64,000 bases of DNA, taken from the NCBI RefSeq assembly GCF_003966695.1, contig NZ_AP018828.1, forward strand, positions 836,001-900,000, given 5' to 3'. The DNA comes from Asticcacaulis excentricus. GTDB taxonomy: Bacteria; Pseudomonadota; Alphaproteobacteria; Caulobacterales; Caulobacteraceae. The notes beneath the pieces are model-generated. The model was not told where the DNA came from, did no database searches, and saw only the letters and a program-made list of their open reading frames with translations. Position 1 is the stretch's first letter, and each line of letters opens with the position of its first letter. Shown here piece after piece: positions 9,740-19,012 of the stretch. The translations under genes and the position numbers were made by a program.

Positions 9740-10171
9740 TCAATCTCTCCCGGCACCTTGGCTTAGGCGATACGCTTTCAGTATCTCCGTCCGCCGCGCG
9801 GACTCGGCGACGTGTATCAGGCGGGTTTCCTTCAATTCAACGGTAGGGTGGCTGGCGCAATGTCCAGCAAACCACAGGACTTCTGCTAATGATTCATCGG
9901 GATGCCATGTGGTCAAGACATGGTGATCATCCGGAATTGGGGCGATACCGAATACCGAGATATTGGCCCAATCGACGGCATCGTGCCATGCTTCACACGC
10001 GGCGCCCCATGCCAGCGCGTAAAGACACCCACTGCTCACAAGCCATATAGCCACCTTCTCCCGCCACACCTTGTCAACCGTCATGTCGGCGATGATAACA
10101 GCCCGGAAAGGCGTGTTACCCAACTCAGGTAGCGCTTTTGCGGGCGTAATGTGCAGATATTCAAATTCCAT
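9740..10171 (-). CDS. Conserved hypothetical protein
   Basis: A 143-residue, probably cytoplasmic protein of unknown function. It contains FRAVIIADMTVDKVWREKVA, SSGCLYALAWGAACEAWHDA, VDWANISVFGIAPIPDDHHV and LTTWHPDESLAEVLWFAGHC. The tryptophan-rich pattern with Cys and His residues resembles a family of uncharacterised bacterial proteins I recall by its WLVxSGCLY...WHDxxDWAN...TTWH order, but I can name no function. The C-terminal ~25 residues look variable. It sits alone between two copies of the same dispersed repeat (9561-9689 and 10238-10330), which may mean it was inserted or moved as a unit. Confidence 0.65.
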   Translation of the reverse strand: MEFEYLHITPAKALPELGNTPFRAVIIADMTVDKVWREKVAIWLVSSGCLYALAWGAACEAWHDAVDWANISVFGIAPIPDDHHVLTTWHPDESLAEVLWFAGHCASHPTVELKETRLIHVAESARRTEILKAYRLSQGAGRD

Positions 10172-10237
10172 GGAACAACCCTAGCCTTTAAAAGCGGGAA
10201 ACAAAAGCGATGGCCTTGTGCCAACCATCAGGAAGTT

Positions 10238-10330
10238 AACCAGCACACGGATGATCGCCTGCGGCGATCACACGGATAGTCAGACCCACACGCCTCAGCC
10301 TTCTCGGACCCTCCGTGTCTATCCGGGGTT
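10238..10330. repeat. Dispersed CACGGATG-type inverted repeat, copy 2
   Basis: A shorter, ~93-base relative of the element at 9561-9689 in the same orientation. It begins AACCAGCACACGGATG, has the same ATCGCCTGCGGCGAT palindrome and TTCTCGGACC segment, and ends TCCGTGTCTATCCGGGGTT. The GC-rich internal insertion near the right end of copy 1 is absent here. Confidence 0.78.
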
Positions 10331-10420
10331 TCTTTTCCCCAGAACGGCCCACCGAACTAACCCCATCGGATGGGGCGTCCACGGATTGCCTTCTGCGCCC
10401 CATCTTCCTAAGTTAAGCGC

Positions 10421-11086
10421 ATGGCGCATCAGTACCCGCTCGACCTGTCCCTGCCTGCCCCCTATGCGGCGGCGAACTTTGTCGTCTCCGACGCCAACCG
10501 CGCCCTGTTCGACCTTCTGAGGTTGCCCGCCGACTGGCTGAACCCGCATCTGGTGCTGACCGGACCAGCCGGCTCCGGCAAGACCCACGCCGGCCACGTC
10601 TTTGCTGAAACGCACGGGGCGCACTGGCTGAGCCCCGGCGCGCCCGTGCCGGACACCGCCACCCTGTTCGTGGTCGATGAGGCTGAGACCTTCGATCAGG
10701 AGGTCCTGTTCCACCTCTATAACCGCACGGCGTCGGATGGCCGCCTGCTGCTGCTGTCACGCCAGCACCCGGCACAATGGACCATCCGTGTGCCCGATTT
10801 CGAGTCGCGGCTGAAGGCCATGCGCGTCGTCGATATGCCGGAACCGGACGATAGCCTGCTGAAAAGCGTGCTGAAAAAGCTGTTTGAAGCGCGCGTCATC
10901 ACACCATCCGACGACGTGCTGGAATATCTCAGCCGCCGCATGGAACGCTCGGTGGCGCACGCCCAAAAAATTGTCACAGGTCTTGAGGCATATGCCAATG
11001 GCCGCGCCTTTACCCGGTCTTTGGCGCGTCAATTTATCGAGACCAGTGAAAATATGACTTGGTTCGACGATTGGGATGAGATTTAG
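10421..11086 (+). CDS. hdaA: DnaA-regulatory inactivator HdaA
   Basis: HdaA is an AAA+ DnaA-like ATPase lacking the DNA-binding domain. With the sliding clamp DnaN it stimulates ATP hydrolysis by DnaA after initiation, preventing re-replication. The 221-residue protein starts with a clamp-binding sequence QYPLDLSLP (residues 4-12). Walker A is GPAGSGKTHAG, the Walker B-like segment is TLFVVDEAE, and sensor regions follow (LLSRQHPAQW, PDFESRLKAM). Length and the absence of domain IV distinguish it from DnaA. It is followed 38 bases later by ppk on the same strand, an arrangement common in Caulobacterales and other alphaproteobacteria. Confidence 0.9.
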   Translation: MAHQYPLDLSLPAPYAAANFVVSDANRALFDLLRLPADWLNPHLVLTGPAGSGKTHAGHVFAETHGAHWLSPGAPVPDTATLFVVDEAETFDQEVLFHLYNRTASDGRLLLLSRQHPAQWTIRVPDFESRLKAMRVVDMPEPDDSLLKSVLKKLFEARVITPSDDVLEYLSRRMERSVAHAQKIVTGLEAYANGRAFTRSLARQFIETSENMTWFDDWDEI

Positions 11087-11123
11087 TCAGTAAAACATAA
11101 GAAAATAAGGATTCTGAACCGCT

Positions 11124-13352
11124 ATGCCCGCCTCCGAAACCGTCAATGACATTATCCGCACGACCGAGTCGGTGGCGGCTGAGCCTCAGCCAGAGGCTCA
11201 AATTGATCTGACCTCGGACGAGGCGCTGGGCGATGCGCTATATATCAACCGCGAACTGTCGTGGCTGGCCTTCAACAAGCGGGTGATCGAAGAGGCCGAA
11301 AATCCGCGCCATCCGTTGCTGGAGCGGCTGCGCTTCCTGTCGATTTCGGCCAACAATCTCGATGAATTCTACATGGTGCGCGTCGCCGGGCTTCAGGGTC
11401 AGGTGCGCGAAGGCGTGCGTATCCTGTCCGAAGACGGCCACACCCCGGCCGAGCAGCTTGAGGCCGTCAACAAGGTCGCTCAGGCCCTGATGAACAAGCA
11501 GCAGACCATCTGGTCCAAGCTGAAGGCCGAACTGTCGGCCAATGGCCTGATCCTGCTCGATCACAAGGAAGTCACCAAGACCGACACGGCGTGGCTGGAA
11601 AAGCGCTTCCATGAGCAGCTTTTCCCCGTGCTGACGCCGCTCGCTATCGACCCGGCGCACCCCTTCCCCTTTATCCCCAATCTGGGCTTCTGCATCGCGC
11701 TGAAACTGCAACGCCGCGCCGATGCCAAGACGCTGTACGCCCTTGTGCCCATCCCCACGGGCGTGCGCCGCTTCTGGGAGATCGGTGGCAATTCGCGCGG
11801 TCAGAACACGCGGCGCAAATTCGTCACGCTGGAGGGCATGGTGGTCATGTTCGCCCAGCAGATCTTCCCCGGCTTCGATATTCTGGGCAAGGGCGTCTTC
11901 CGCATCATCCGCGACTCGGACATCGAAATCGAGGAAGAAGCCGAAGACCTGGTGCGTGAGTTCGAAGCCCTGCTGAAGCAGCGCCGCCTCGGCTCGGTGG
12001 TGCGCGTCAAATTCGGCGCCTCCATGCCCGAAGACCTGCGCGAATTCATCATCGAACAACTGCGCGCCCAGCCGCAGGACGTGACCATTGTCGATGGCAT
12101 TCTGGGCATGTCCGAGTTGTCGCAGCTTATCCCGCCCGATCGCAACGACCTGAAATTCAAGCCCTATACGCCGCGCTTTCCGGAACGCATCCGCGACAAT
12201 GCCGGAGACATCTTCTCGGCCATCCGCGAAAAGGACATTCTGGTCCACCACCCGTTCGAAAGCTTCGACGCCGTGGTGCAGTTCCTGCGTCAGGCGGCGC
12301 GCGACCCCAACGTCATCGCCATCAAACAGACGCTTTACCGCACCTCGAAGGACTCGCCCATCGTCGCGGCCCTCATTGAAGCCGCCGAGCAGGGCAAGAA
12401 CGTCACGGCTCTGGTCGAAATCAAGGCGCGCTTTGACGAAGAGGCCAATCTGCGCTGGGCCCGCGCCATGGAACGCGCGGGCGTGCACGTCGTCTATGGC
12501 TTTGTGGAGTACAAGACCCACGCCAAGCTGAGCGTCGTGGCGCGCCGCGAGGGTGAGGCCTTGCGCACCTATTGCCACTTCGGCACCGGCAATTATCACC
12601 CGGTAACGGCCAAGGTCTATACGGACCTAAGCCTGTTTACCGCCGACCCGGCGCTGGGGCGCGACGCCATGCGCGTCTTCAACTTCATCACCGGCTATGC
12701 CCGCCCGGACGTGATGGAAAAGCTCTACTTCTCGCCGGTGACGCTGAAACAGGGTCTGATCTATCTGATCGAGCAGGAAATCGCCAATGCCCGCGCCGGC
12801 AAGCCCGCGCAAATCTGGGCCAAGATGAATTCGCTGGTCGATCCGGTGATCATCCGCAAGCTCTATCAGGCCTCACAGGCCGGGGTGCAGATCGACCTTG
12901 TCATTCGCGGCATCTGCTGCCTGCGTCCCGGCGTGGCGGGCTATTCGGACAATATCCGCGTCAAGTCGATCGTCGGGCGCTTCCTGGAGCACACGCGCAT
13001 TGTCTGCTTCGCCAACGGCCACGCCCTGCCGTCGGACCAGGCGCGCGTCTTCATCTCGTCCGCCGACTGGATGAGCCGCAATCTGGACCGCCGCGTCGAA
13101 ACCCTGATCCCGGTGGACAATCCCACCGTCCACCGTCAGGTTCTGGATCAGATCATGGTCGCCAACCTCAATGACGAGGCGCAGTCGTGGAACCTGTCGT
13201 CAGACGGCACCTATACGCGCTTTGATACGACCGGCCTCGATGCGCCCTTCTCGGCCCACGAATACTTCATGACAAACCCGTCGCTGTCCGGTAGAGGTCG
13301 CGGCGTCAAGGATCTCCCCCAAGCGTTTGATCATGTCGGTGCCCGAAAGTAG
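11124..13352 (+). CDS. ppk: Polyphosphate kinase 1
   Basis: Ppk1 reversibly polymerises the gamma phosphate of ATP into polyphosphate. The 742-residue protein has the N-terminal domain ([20 protein letters not shown]), a head domain and two phospholipase-D-like C-terminal domains. The putative phosphorylated histidine lies in [15 protein letters not shown], followed by [20 protein letters not shown], and a second histidine is in [13 protein letters not shown]. The loop [18 protein letters not shown] is typical of the family. The 3' end overlaps the start of ppx, so synthesis and degradation enzymes are translationally linked. Identification is firm. Confidence 0.96.
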   Translation: MPASETVNDIIRTTESVAAEPQPEAQIDLTSDEALGDALYINRELSWLAFNKRVIEEAENPRHPLLERLRFLSISANNLDEFYMVRVAGLQGQVREGVRILSEDGHTPAEQLEAVNKVAQALMNKQQTIWSKLKAELSANGLILLDHKEVTKTDTAWLEKRFHEQLFPVLTPLAIDPAHPFPFIPNLGFCIALKLQRRADAKTLYALVPIPTGVRRFWEIGGNSRGQNTRRKFVTLEGMVVMFAQQIFPGFDILGKGVFRIIRDSDIEIEEEAEDLVREFEALLKQRRLGSVVRVKFGASMPEDLREFIIEQLRAQPQDVTIVDGILGMSELSQLIPPDRNDLKFKPYTPRFPERIRDNAGDIFSAIREKDILVHHPFESFDAVVQFLRQAARDPNVIAIKQTLYRTSKDSPIVAALIEAAEQGKNVTALVEIKARFDEEANLRWARAMERAGVHVVYGFVEYKTHAKLSVVARREGEALRTYCHFGTGNYHPVTAKVYTDLSLFTADPALGRDAMRVFNFITGYARPDVMEKLYFSPVTLKQGLIYLIEQEIANARAGKPAQIWAKMNSLVDPVIIRKLYQASQAGVQIDLVIRGICCLRPGVAGYSDNIRVKSIVGRFLEHTRIVCFANGHALPSDQARVFISSADWMSRNLDRRVETLIPVDNPTVHRQVLDQIMVANLNDEAQSWNLSSDGTYTRFDTTGLDAPFSAHEYFMTNPSLSGRGRGVKDLPQAFDHVGARK

Positions 13353-14859
13353 CTTTGCCCCCCTTCCCGCCGCGACGGCCCTGCCCGCCGCCTACTACAC
13401 GGCCGTCATCGACATCGGGTCCAACTCGGTGCGTCTGGTCATCTATCGCGTCGAAGGGCGCTCGATTTGGCCGGTGCATAACGAAAAGGTGCTGGCGGGG
13501 TTAGGGCGCGAACTGATGAGCAGCGGCCGTCTGAGCCCCTCGGGCTGCCGCGACACGCTGATCGCGCTGAAACGCTTTCGTTTCATCGTCGATTCCTACC
13601 CCCTGTCGCAGGTGCACACCGTGGCGACCGCCGCCATCCGTGAGGCCGAGGACGGCCCAGACATGGTGCATAGTATTGAGAGCGAAACGGGCTTCAAGGT
13701 GCGCGTCCTCAGCGGGGCCGAAGAGGCCTATTACTCGGCGCTGGGCGTGCTGTGCGGACATGACGATGCGGTCGGCGTGGTGGGCGACCTTGGCGGATCG
13801 AGCCTTGAGCTGATTGATCTGCAAGGCGAAAATGCCTTCAAAGGCATCACCCTGCCCCTGGGGCCCTTCGCGCTGGGGGCTCCGGCGGCGGTCGATATCG
13901 ACAAGACCCTGACGCGCATCCGTGAGGTTCTGACGCCGCACAAGGATCGCTTTCAGTTTGCAACCTTTCATGCCGTCGGCGGTGCGTGGCGCAACCTCGC
14001 CATCATCTGGATGCAGAAGGCCAACTATCCGCTTCAGATCGTTCAGCAATTTGAGCTGCCCGCGCGCGAAGCCCTCAATATTTGCCGCCTGATCGCCACC
14101 CAGTCGCCCGCCTCTTTGGAGCGCATCCGCGGCGTCACCAAGCGGCGCATGGAGCATCTGGCCTATGCGGCTCTGGTGCTTCAGGCCCTGATCGAAACCT
14201 TCGGCTTCGACACCATCAACTTTTCGGCCAACGGCCTGCGCGAAGGCGTTCTGTTTGAACAACTGCCTAAGGACGTGCAAAAGCGCGACCCGCTGATCGA
14301 AGGTTGCGCCGCTCTGGGGGCGCGTCAGGGCATCAGCAACGATATGGGGCCGGCTCTGGCCCAGTGGGTCTGTGATTTCTATGACACCACCTCCGGCATC
14401 GACATACCCGATGTGCGGCTGATCCGCGCGGCATCCAAGCTGGCCGACATGGGCGCGCTCCTGCACCCCGATCACCGCGCCGACCTCGTCTGCGATCAGG
14501 TGCTGCGCGCCCCTATTCCAGGACAGAACCATGCCGAGCGCGTCTTCCTGGCCTCGACCCTGTTCACCCGCTATTCCGGCGACGCCTATACCAAGGAGCC
14601 GGTGCTGATCAGCCGTATTCTGGGCGATGACGGGCTTGAGCGCGCCACGCGGTTGGGTCTGGCCCTGCGGCTGGGCTGCGACCTGTCGGCCAAGTCGGGC
14701 GCCCTGCTCCGCCACGCCCACCTGACGCAGCAGGGCCGCGATCTGGTGCTGGAGGCCAAGAGCGGCTGGGAAGACCTGCTCCTTGGCGAACAGACTCGCA
14801 AACGCGCCAAGGCACTGGCCAATGCGCTGAAACTCAACCTGAAAATGGGAAGTTACTAG
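13333..14859 (+). CDS. ppx: Exopolyphosphatase, Ppx/GppA family
   Basis: Ppx/GppA enzymes remove terminal phosphate from polyphosphate and may hydrolyse pppGpp to ppGpp. The ~508-residue protein has the two actin-fold ATPase-like domains: the first phosphate loop is [20 protein letters not shown], and [12 protein letters not shown] and [17 protein letters not shown] follow. The C-terminal ~200 residues are the helical HD-like extension. Two starts are possible, TTG at 13327 and ATG at 13333; I chose the ATG. Either way the gene begins inside the end of ppk (20-base overlap), consistent with one operon. Specificity (Ppx versus GppA) cannot be decided from sequence alone, but the context favours polyphosphate. 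Confidence 0.93.
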   Translation: MSVPESSFAPLPAATALPAAYYTAVIDIGSNSVRLVIYRVEGRSIWPVHNEKVLAGLGRELMSSGRLSPSGCRDTLIALKRFRFIVDSYPLSQVHTVATAAIREAEDGPDMVHSIESETGFKVRVLSGAEEAYYSALGVLCGHDDAVGVVGDLGGSSLELIDLQGENAFKGITLPLGPFALGAPAAVDIDKTLTRIREVLTPHKDRFQFATFHAVGGAWRNLAIIWMQKANYPLQIVQQFELPAREALNICRLIATQSPASLERIRGVTKRRMEHLAYAALVLQALIETFGFDTINFSANGLREGVLFEQLPKDVQKRDPLIEGCAALGARQGISNDMGPALAQWVCDFYDTTSGIDIPDVRLIRAASKLADMGALLHPDHRADLVCDQVLRAPIPGQNHAERVFLASTLFTRYSGDAYTKEPVLISRILGDDGLERATRLGLALRLGCDLSAKSGALLRHAHLTQQGRDLVLEAKSGWEDLLLGEQTRKRAKALANALKLNLKMGSY

Positions 14860-14867
14860 ACCTCCCT

Positions 14868-14904
14868 TTCTCCGCCCTGTGCCTTCAGCACAGGGCGGAG
14901 ATTT
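14868..14904. terminator. Intrinsic terminator between ppx and the S46 peptidase gene
   Basis: A 14-base-pair perfect stem from TCTCCGCCCTGTGC to its complement GCACAGGGCGGAGA with a five-base loop, followed on the plus strand by TTTTG. It lies between convergent genes and can serve the ppk-ppx unit. Confidence 0.85.
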
Positions 14905-14908
14905 TGAC

Positions 14909-16984
14909 TTACTTACCGGTCAGTTCCTTCACCAGCGCCTTCTGGTCATAGACCTTGTCCAGCGCTTCAAGGATGGCGGTCGAGGCCACAGTGACGGTGC
15001 GGTTGATCGTACCGTCGTAGTAATAGGCCCCGCCCAGGCTATGGATATTGCCGTCAAAGGCCGCGCCCACGACCTCCGCCTTGGCATTGATCACCGGCGA
15101 GCCGGAATTGCCGCCGATGATGTCATTGGTCGAGGAGAAGTTATAGACGATCTTCGGGTCGATCTTGCCCTTGGCAGCGGCAAACTTCGGCGACAGCTCA
15201 TAGGGGTCGTTGCCCGTGGCACGGTCATACAGGCCCGCAAACTGCGTAAAGGCCGGCACGGCCTGACCGCGATAGGTCCAGCCCGTCACCTTACCGTAGG
15301 ACAGGCGCAGCGAGAAGGTCGCGTCCGGATAGGTCGAGTTGCCATAGGCCTTGAAGCGGATCTTGGCGACCTTTTCGGCGGCGATGCGCGTCGGGCCCGA
15401 AACCTTGGCCTCGTAGTCCTTGCGTAGCGCCAGCGCCTGATCGTCGATTTTCAGCGCATACTGGATCATCGGGTCATCAGAGGCCTGAATGGCCGCCAGA
15501 CCGCCCTCCCACAGGGCCTTACGCACCGCTGGATCACCGAGCTTCGTGCCTTCGATCAGGCGCTTCGACAGACCTTCGGGCGATTCCTTACCCAGCATCA
15601 GCTTGGTGATGGCGTTGTCCGTGGTCAGGTACTCACGCGCCTTGAGAAGGCGGAATTCGAGGAAGATGCGCTCATGCGCCGGGATGATGTTCGCCTTGTC
15701 CAGCAGGCGCTTTTCGACCAGCGGCAGGCGCGTATCGGCAAATTCCGGCAAACGCTCGGCCGACGGCTTGGCGCGCTCCTTGGCGGCACGCACCAGGGTG
15801 CGGGCATAGGAGAAGAGGCTCGACGAATTGAGCGACGAGTCGAGGAAATAGTAGGGCAGATAGAGGTCCTTGGCCGTCACCTGAACCGCCGCCAGATCGG
15901 CCCACGGATCCCCATAGAGCGCCTTGTCCTCTGCGCTCATACCGGCCTTCAGGGCCACTTCTTCGGCGCGTTTGGCCTCCATGACCTTCGGGTCCTGAAG
16001 TGCCAGTTGCTGACCATAGAAGACCTTGAAGCCGTTTTCGAGGCTGGTCAGGGTATCGACGGTGATCTTCTTGTTAGCTTCGGATTCAGCCCCAAACTGG
16101 ATCAGGCGGCCGCGCAGTTCCGAGCGCATCAGTTGCTGGGTCGGAATGGTCACATCGCGCAGGGTTTCAAGCTGAGAGACGGTCAACAGGCGGCTGGTCG
16201 AGCCGGGGTTGCCGGCCACCAGAACCAGTTCGTTCTCCTTCGGCGCCGTCGTGGCGAATTTGAGATGCTGCGGCGTCTTCACCGGCTGACCGTTCTCGTA
16301 CAGGCGCAGGAAGCCAGAATCGAGATTGTAGCGCGGGAAGTTGAAATTGTCGGGGTCGCCGCCGAAGAAGCCCGCCTTATATTCCGGATAGAAGACCAGA
16401 CGCACATCGGTATAGCGGCGATACTTATAGAGCTTGTACTCACCGCCCTGATAGAAGCTGATCACCTGGCAGCGGATCGTCTTATCGTCGCCGCACCCGG
16501 CCTTTTCCAGCTCGGCCGACTTGACGTTCTGCGCCTTGACGAAGTCAGCGCCGGTCAGGCCCTTGGTCGCCGCATTGATGTCCTTGGTCACGTCGGTGAT
16601 CGACAACAGGATTTCCGCCGTCTGACCGGGGCAGGTCTTTTCCTCGGTTCGGGCCTTGGTCAGGAAGCCGTCATTGACGTAATCGGTCTGCGGCGTGGAC
16701 AGGTCCTGCGCACAGGCAATCACGCAGTGGGCATTGGTCAGCACCAGACCGTCCGGCGACACGACCGAGGCCGAGCAGCCCGACAGGCGCACCGCTGCGG
16801 CCTGCACCTTGTCCATCCATGCCTTGTCAAGCGTAACGCCGTAGGTCTCCTTGACCTTGGCGGCGGGGAAGTTGTCGAAGGTCCACATGCCTTCGTCGGC
16901 CAGAGCCGTACCCGGCGCGGCGGGAGCCATGACGGCGGCCAGCGCAAAGGCGGCACCATAGGTGAGGACGGATTTCAGCGACAT
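14909..16984 (-). CDS. S46 family dipeptidyl-peptidase (DPP7/DPP11-like)
   Basis: S46 enzymes are periplasmic or surface serine peptidases that release dipeptides from oligopeptide N-termini. The 691-residue protein has an N-terminal signal peptide (hydrophobic residues ~7-29, ending GTALADEG). The catalytic-fold segments are SGCSASVVSPDGLVLTNAHC containing the His, and IIGGNSGSPVINAKAEVVG containing the nucleophilic Ser. VFYPEYKAGFFGGDPDNFNF supplies the conserved Asp region. The length is normal for the family. Whether it prefers acidic or hydrophobic P1 residues cannot be judged here. It is monocistronic and probably feeds peptide scavenging together with the other exported peptidases in the window. 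Confidence 0.9.
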   Translation of the reverse strand: MSLKSVLTYGAAFALAAVMAPAAPGTALADEGMWTFDNFPAAKVKETYGVTLDKAWMDKVQAAAVRLSGCSASVVSPDGLVLTNAHCVIACAQDLSTPQTDYVNDGFLTKARTEEKTCPGQTAEILLSITDVTKDINAATKGLTGADFVKAQNVKSAELEKAGCGDDKTIRCQVISFYQGGEYKLYKYRRYTDVRLVFYPEYKAGFFGGDPDNFNFPRYNLDSGFLRLYENGQPVKTPQHLKFATTAPKENELVLVAGNPGSTSRLLTVSQLETLRDVTIPTQQLMRSELRGRLIQFGAESEANKKITVDTLTSLENGFKVFYGQQLALQDPKVMEAKRAEEVALKAGMSAEDKALYGDPWADLAAVQVTAKDLYLPYYFLDSSLNSSSLFSYARTLVRAAKERAKPSAERLPEFADTRLPLVEKRLLDKANIIPAHERIFLEFRLLKAREYLTTDNAITKLMLGKESPEGLSKRLIEGTKLGDPAVRKALWEGGLAAIQASDDPMIQYALKIDDQALALRKDYEAKVSGPTRIAAEKVAKIRFKAYGNSTYPDATFSLRLSYGKVTGWTYRGQAVPAFTQFAGLYDRATGNDPYELSPKFAAAKGKIDPKIVYNFSSTNDIIGGNSGSPVINAKAEVVGAAFDGNIHSLGGAYYYDGTINRTVTVASTAILEALDKVYDQKALVKELTGK

Positions 16985-17070
16985 GCGAGCGCATCCTGTG
17001 TAAATTTATAACAGGCTGCGGACTTTACATGAGCGCCTTTGTTGCGCAAGAAACCTTAACGGCGGCCAGA

Positions 17071-17646
17071 TTACATTTTTGTTAGAATGTCGCGCACGGC
17101 GGCCGGATAAAGCTGGTGCTCCTCTGTCAGCACGCGCGCCGCCAGCGTATCGGGCGTATCGCCCTCAAGGATCGGCACGCGGGCCTGAGCGATCAAAGCC
17201 CCCTCATCCACCCCGGCGGACACCCAGTGGATGCTGCACCCGGCCTCAGCATCGCCCGCTTCAATTGCGCGTTGGTGGGTGTGCAGGCCCTTGTATTTCG
17301 GCAGAAGGGACGGGTGAATATTGATCATCCGCCCTTCCCACTGCGTCACCAGCCATGGCGTCAGGATACGCATATAGCCGGCCAGACAGATGAATTCGAC
17401 GCCACGCGCCCGCAACTCAGCGTCAATGGCGCGCTCATGTGCTTCGCGATCCTTGCCGAAAGGCTTGTGATCAACGGCCAGCGCCTCGATGCCTTGCGAC
17501 GCAGCCCACTCAAGCCCCGCGGCGGCAGGATCGTTGGACACCACCACGACGCACTCGGCCGGAAAGTCCGGGGCTTTGGCGGCTTCGACAAGGGCCATCA
17601 TATTGGACCCCCGCCCGGAAATGAAGATGGCGGTTTTGGTTTTCAT
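17071..17646 (-). CDS. purN: Phosphoribosylglycinamide formyltransferase
   Basis: PurN transfers a formyl group from 10-formyl-THF to GAR, the third step of purine synthesis. The 191-residue protein begins TKTAIFISGRGSNMMALVEA, has the folate-binding and catalytic segments LAGYMRILTPWLV, MINIHPSLLPKYKGLHTHQ (catalytic Asn-His) and AGCSIHWVSAGVDEGALIAQ (catalytic Asp). Everything expected is present. It follows purM on the same strand after 123 bases that hold repeat hairpins, so the two genes are probably co-transcribed. Confidence 0.96.
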   Translation of the reverse strand: MKTKTAIFISGRGSNMMALVEAAKAPDFPAECVVVVSNDPAAAGLEWAASQGIEALAVDHKPFGKDREAHERAIDAELRARGVEFICLAGYMRILTPWLVTQWEGRMINIHPSLLPKYKGLHTHQRAIEAGDAEAGCSIHWVSAGVDEGALIAQARVPILEGDTPDTLAARVLTEEHQLYPAAVRDILTKM

Positions 17647-17658
17647 AGTCTCAAACCC

Positions 17659-17761
17659 TCCCTTCTCCCTTGAGGGAGAAGGTGGCGCGCCAGCGCCGAA
17701 TGAGGGGGAACCGGGGCGTCAAAAGCCCCCTCACCCCAACCCTCTCCCTCAGGGAGAGGGG
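17659..17761. repeat. Paired hairpin intergenic repeat between purM and purN
   Basis: Two near-perfect short-loop hairpins: 17661-17682 (CCTTCTCCCT/AGGGAGAAGG, loop TG) and 17740-17760 (CCCTCTCCCT/AGGGAGAGGG, loop C). The 57 bases between them contain GGCGCGCCAGCGCC and GGGGC...GCCCC. This CCTCTCCCT-type unit is a very widespread proteobacterial intergenic repeat. Here it separates two genes of one operon and may affect mRNA stability. Confidence 0.8.
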
Positions 17762-17769
17762 GTTGATGA

Positions 17770-18798
17770 TTACGCCGCGACCAGTTGGCCGCAGATAAAG
17801 GCGTCTTCGCCCGCAATGAGCAGCGCCGCCAGCACGGCGTCGGCATTGTGCGGCTTCACATAGAGCACGAAGCCAACGCCGCAGTTAAAGGTGCGCAGCA
17901 TCTCGTGTTTGTCGATATTGCCCGTCTGCATCAGCCACTGGAAGACCGGTGGGAAGGTCCAGCCGTCGAAATCGAACTCGGCCTTAAGCCCTTCGGCAAT
18001 GGCGCGGCCGGGGTTTTCGATCAGGCCGCCGCCGGTGATGTGCGCGCCGCCGGTGACCAGACCCGCCTTCATCAGCGGCAGAACCGACGCAATATAGATG
18101 CGCGTCGGCTCCAGCAGCGCCTGAGCCAGCGACTTTTCGGTGGCAAACGGTGCGTCGTCGGCCCAGCTCAGGCCCGAGCGCTCCACCACCTTGCGGATCA
18201 GCGAATAGCCGTTGGAGTGCGGCCCCGACGACCCCAGAGCGATGATCAGATCGCCCGCCGCCTGTGCCTCCAGCTTCGGCAGCACCTTGTCGCGGTTGAC
18301 CGCGCCGACGCTGAACCCGGCCAGATCGTAGTCTTCGCCCTCGTACATCCCCGGCATTTCGGCGGTTTCCCCGCCGACCAGCGCGCAGCCCGCGCGCTTG
18401 CAGCCTTCGGCAATCCCGGCCACCACGCGGCGCGCCGTATCGACGTCCAGCTTCGACGTCGCGTAGTAGTCGAGGAACATCAGGGGCTCAGCGCCTTGCG
18501 CCAGCAGGTCGTTGACGCACATGGCCACCAGATCGATGCCCACCGTGTCGTGACGGTTGGTTTCGATGGCGATACGCAGCTTGGTGCCCACGCCGTCCGT
18601 CGTGGTGACGATCAGCGGGTCGCCATAGCCCGCCGCCTTAAGGTCAAACAGGGCACCAAACCCGCCCAGGCTGGCCTCGGCACCGGGGCGGCGCGTGGCC
18701 TTGGCCAGCGGTTTGATGGCGTCCACAAGCGCTTCGCCCGCGTCGATATCGACGCCGGACTGGGCATAGGTAAGGCCGTTGGATTGGGGCTCGGTCAT
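17770..18798 (-). CDS. purM: Phosphoribosylformylglycinamidine cyclo-ligase
   Basis: PurM (AIR synthetase) closes the imidazole ring using ATP. The protein is 342 residues from the ATG at 18798; a longer upstream frame would add an implausible Arg-rich extension. Family markers are LTYAQSGVDIDAGEALVDAI at the N-terminus, IVTTTDGVGTKLRIAIE, CVNDLLAQGAEPLMFLDYYA, GGETAEMPGMY and HITGGGLIENPGRA. It leads the purM-purN unit. The short divergent interval to rnd (18799-19012) must hold promoters for both; no operator was recognised there. Confidence 0.96.
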   Translation of the reverse strand: MTEPQSNGLTYAQSGVDIDAGEALVDAIKPLAKATRRPGAEASLGGFGALFDLKAAGYGDPLIVTTTDGVGTKLRIAIETNRHDTVGIDLVAMCVNDLLAQGAEPLMFLDYYATSKLDVDTARRVVAGIAEGCKRAGCALVGGETAEMPGMYEGEDYDLAGFSVGAVNRDKVLPKLEAQAAGDLIIALGSSGPHSNGYSLIRKVVERSGLSWADDAPFATEKSLAQALLEPTRIYIASVLPLMKAGLVTGGAHITGGGLIENPGRAIAEGLKAEFDFDGWTFPPVFQWLMQTGNIDKHEMLRTFNCGVGFVLYVKPHNADAVLAALLIAGEDAFICGQLVAA

Positions 18799-19012
18799 AA
18801 AACTAACCTTAAGTGTACGCGCCGGAAAGCGATTTGAGGGTGATTTGCGCGCTCTATAGCGGGCTTGGCGCTTTTCGTCCCGCAAAAACTTGCTATAGCT
18901 ATTCGCAAAATCGTCAAATCGTGCGCCGGGCAGCCGCCGTGCGGTCCTTTCTTTTCATCGCCGTGGAAAAAGACGGGCATCCCCGTCGCGCTTCACGCAC
19001 AAAGTCGTATTT

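Noticed and set aside
9561-10330. Repeats around the hypothetical gene as a CRISPR array
   Set aside because: There are only two copies, they are over 90 bases long with internal symmetry, and a gene rather than short spacers lies between them.
15674-17011. 445-codon plus-strand frame opposite the S46 peptidase gene
   Set aside because: No domain, signal peptide or ribosome-binding site is visible; it is a shadow of the peptidase coding sequence.
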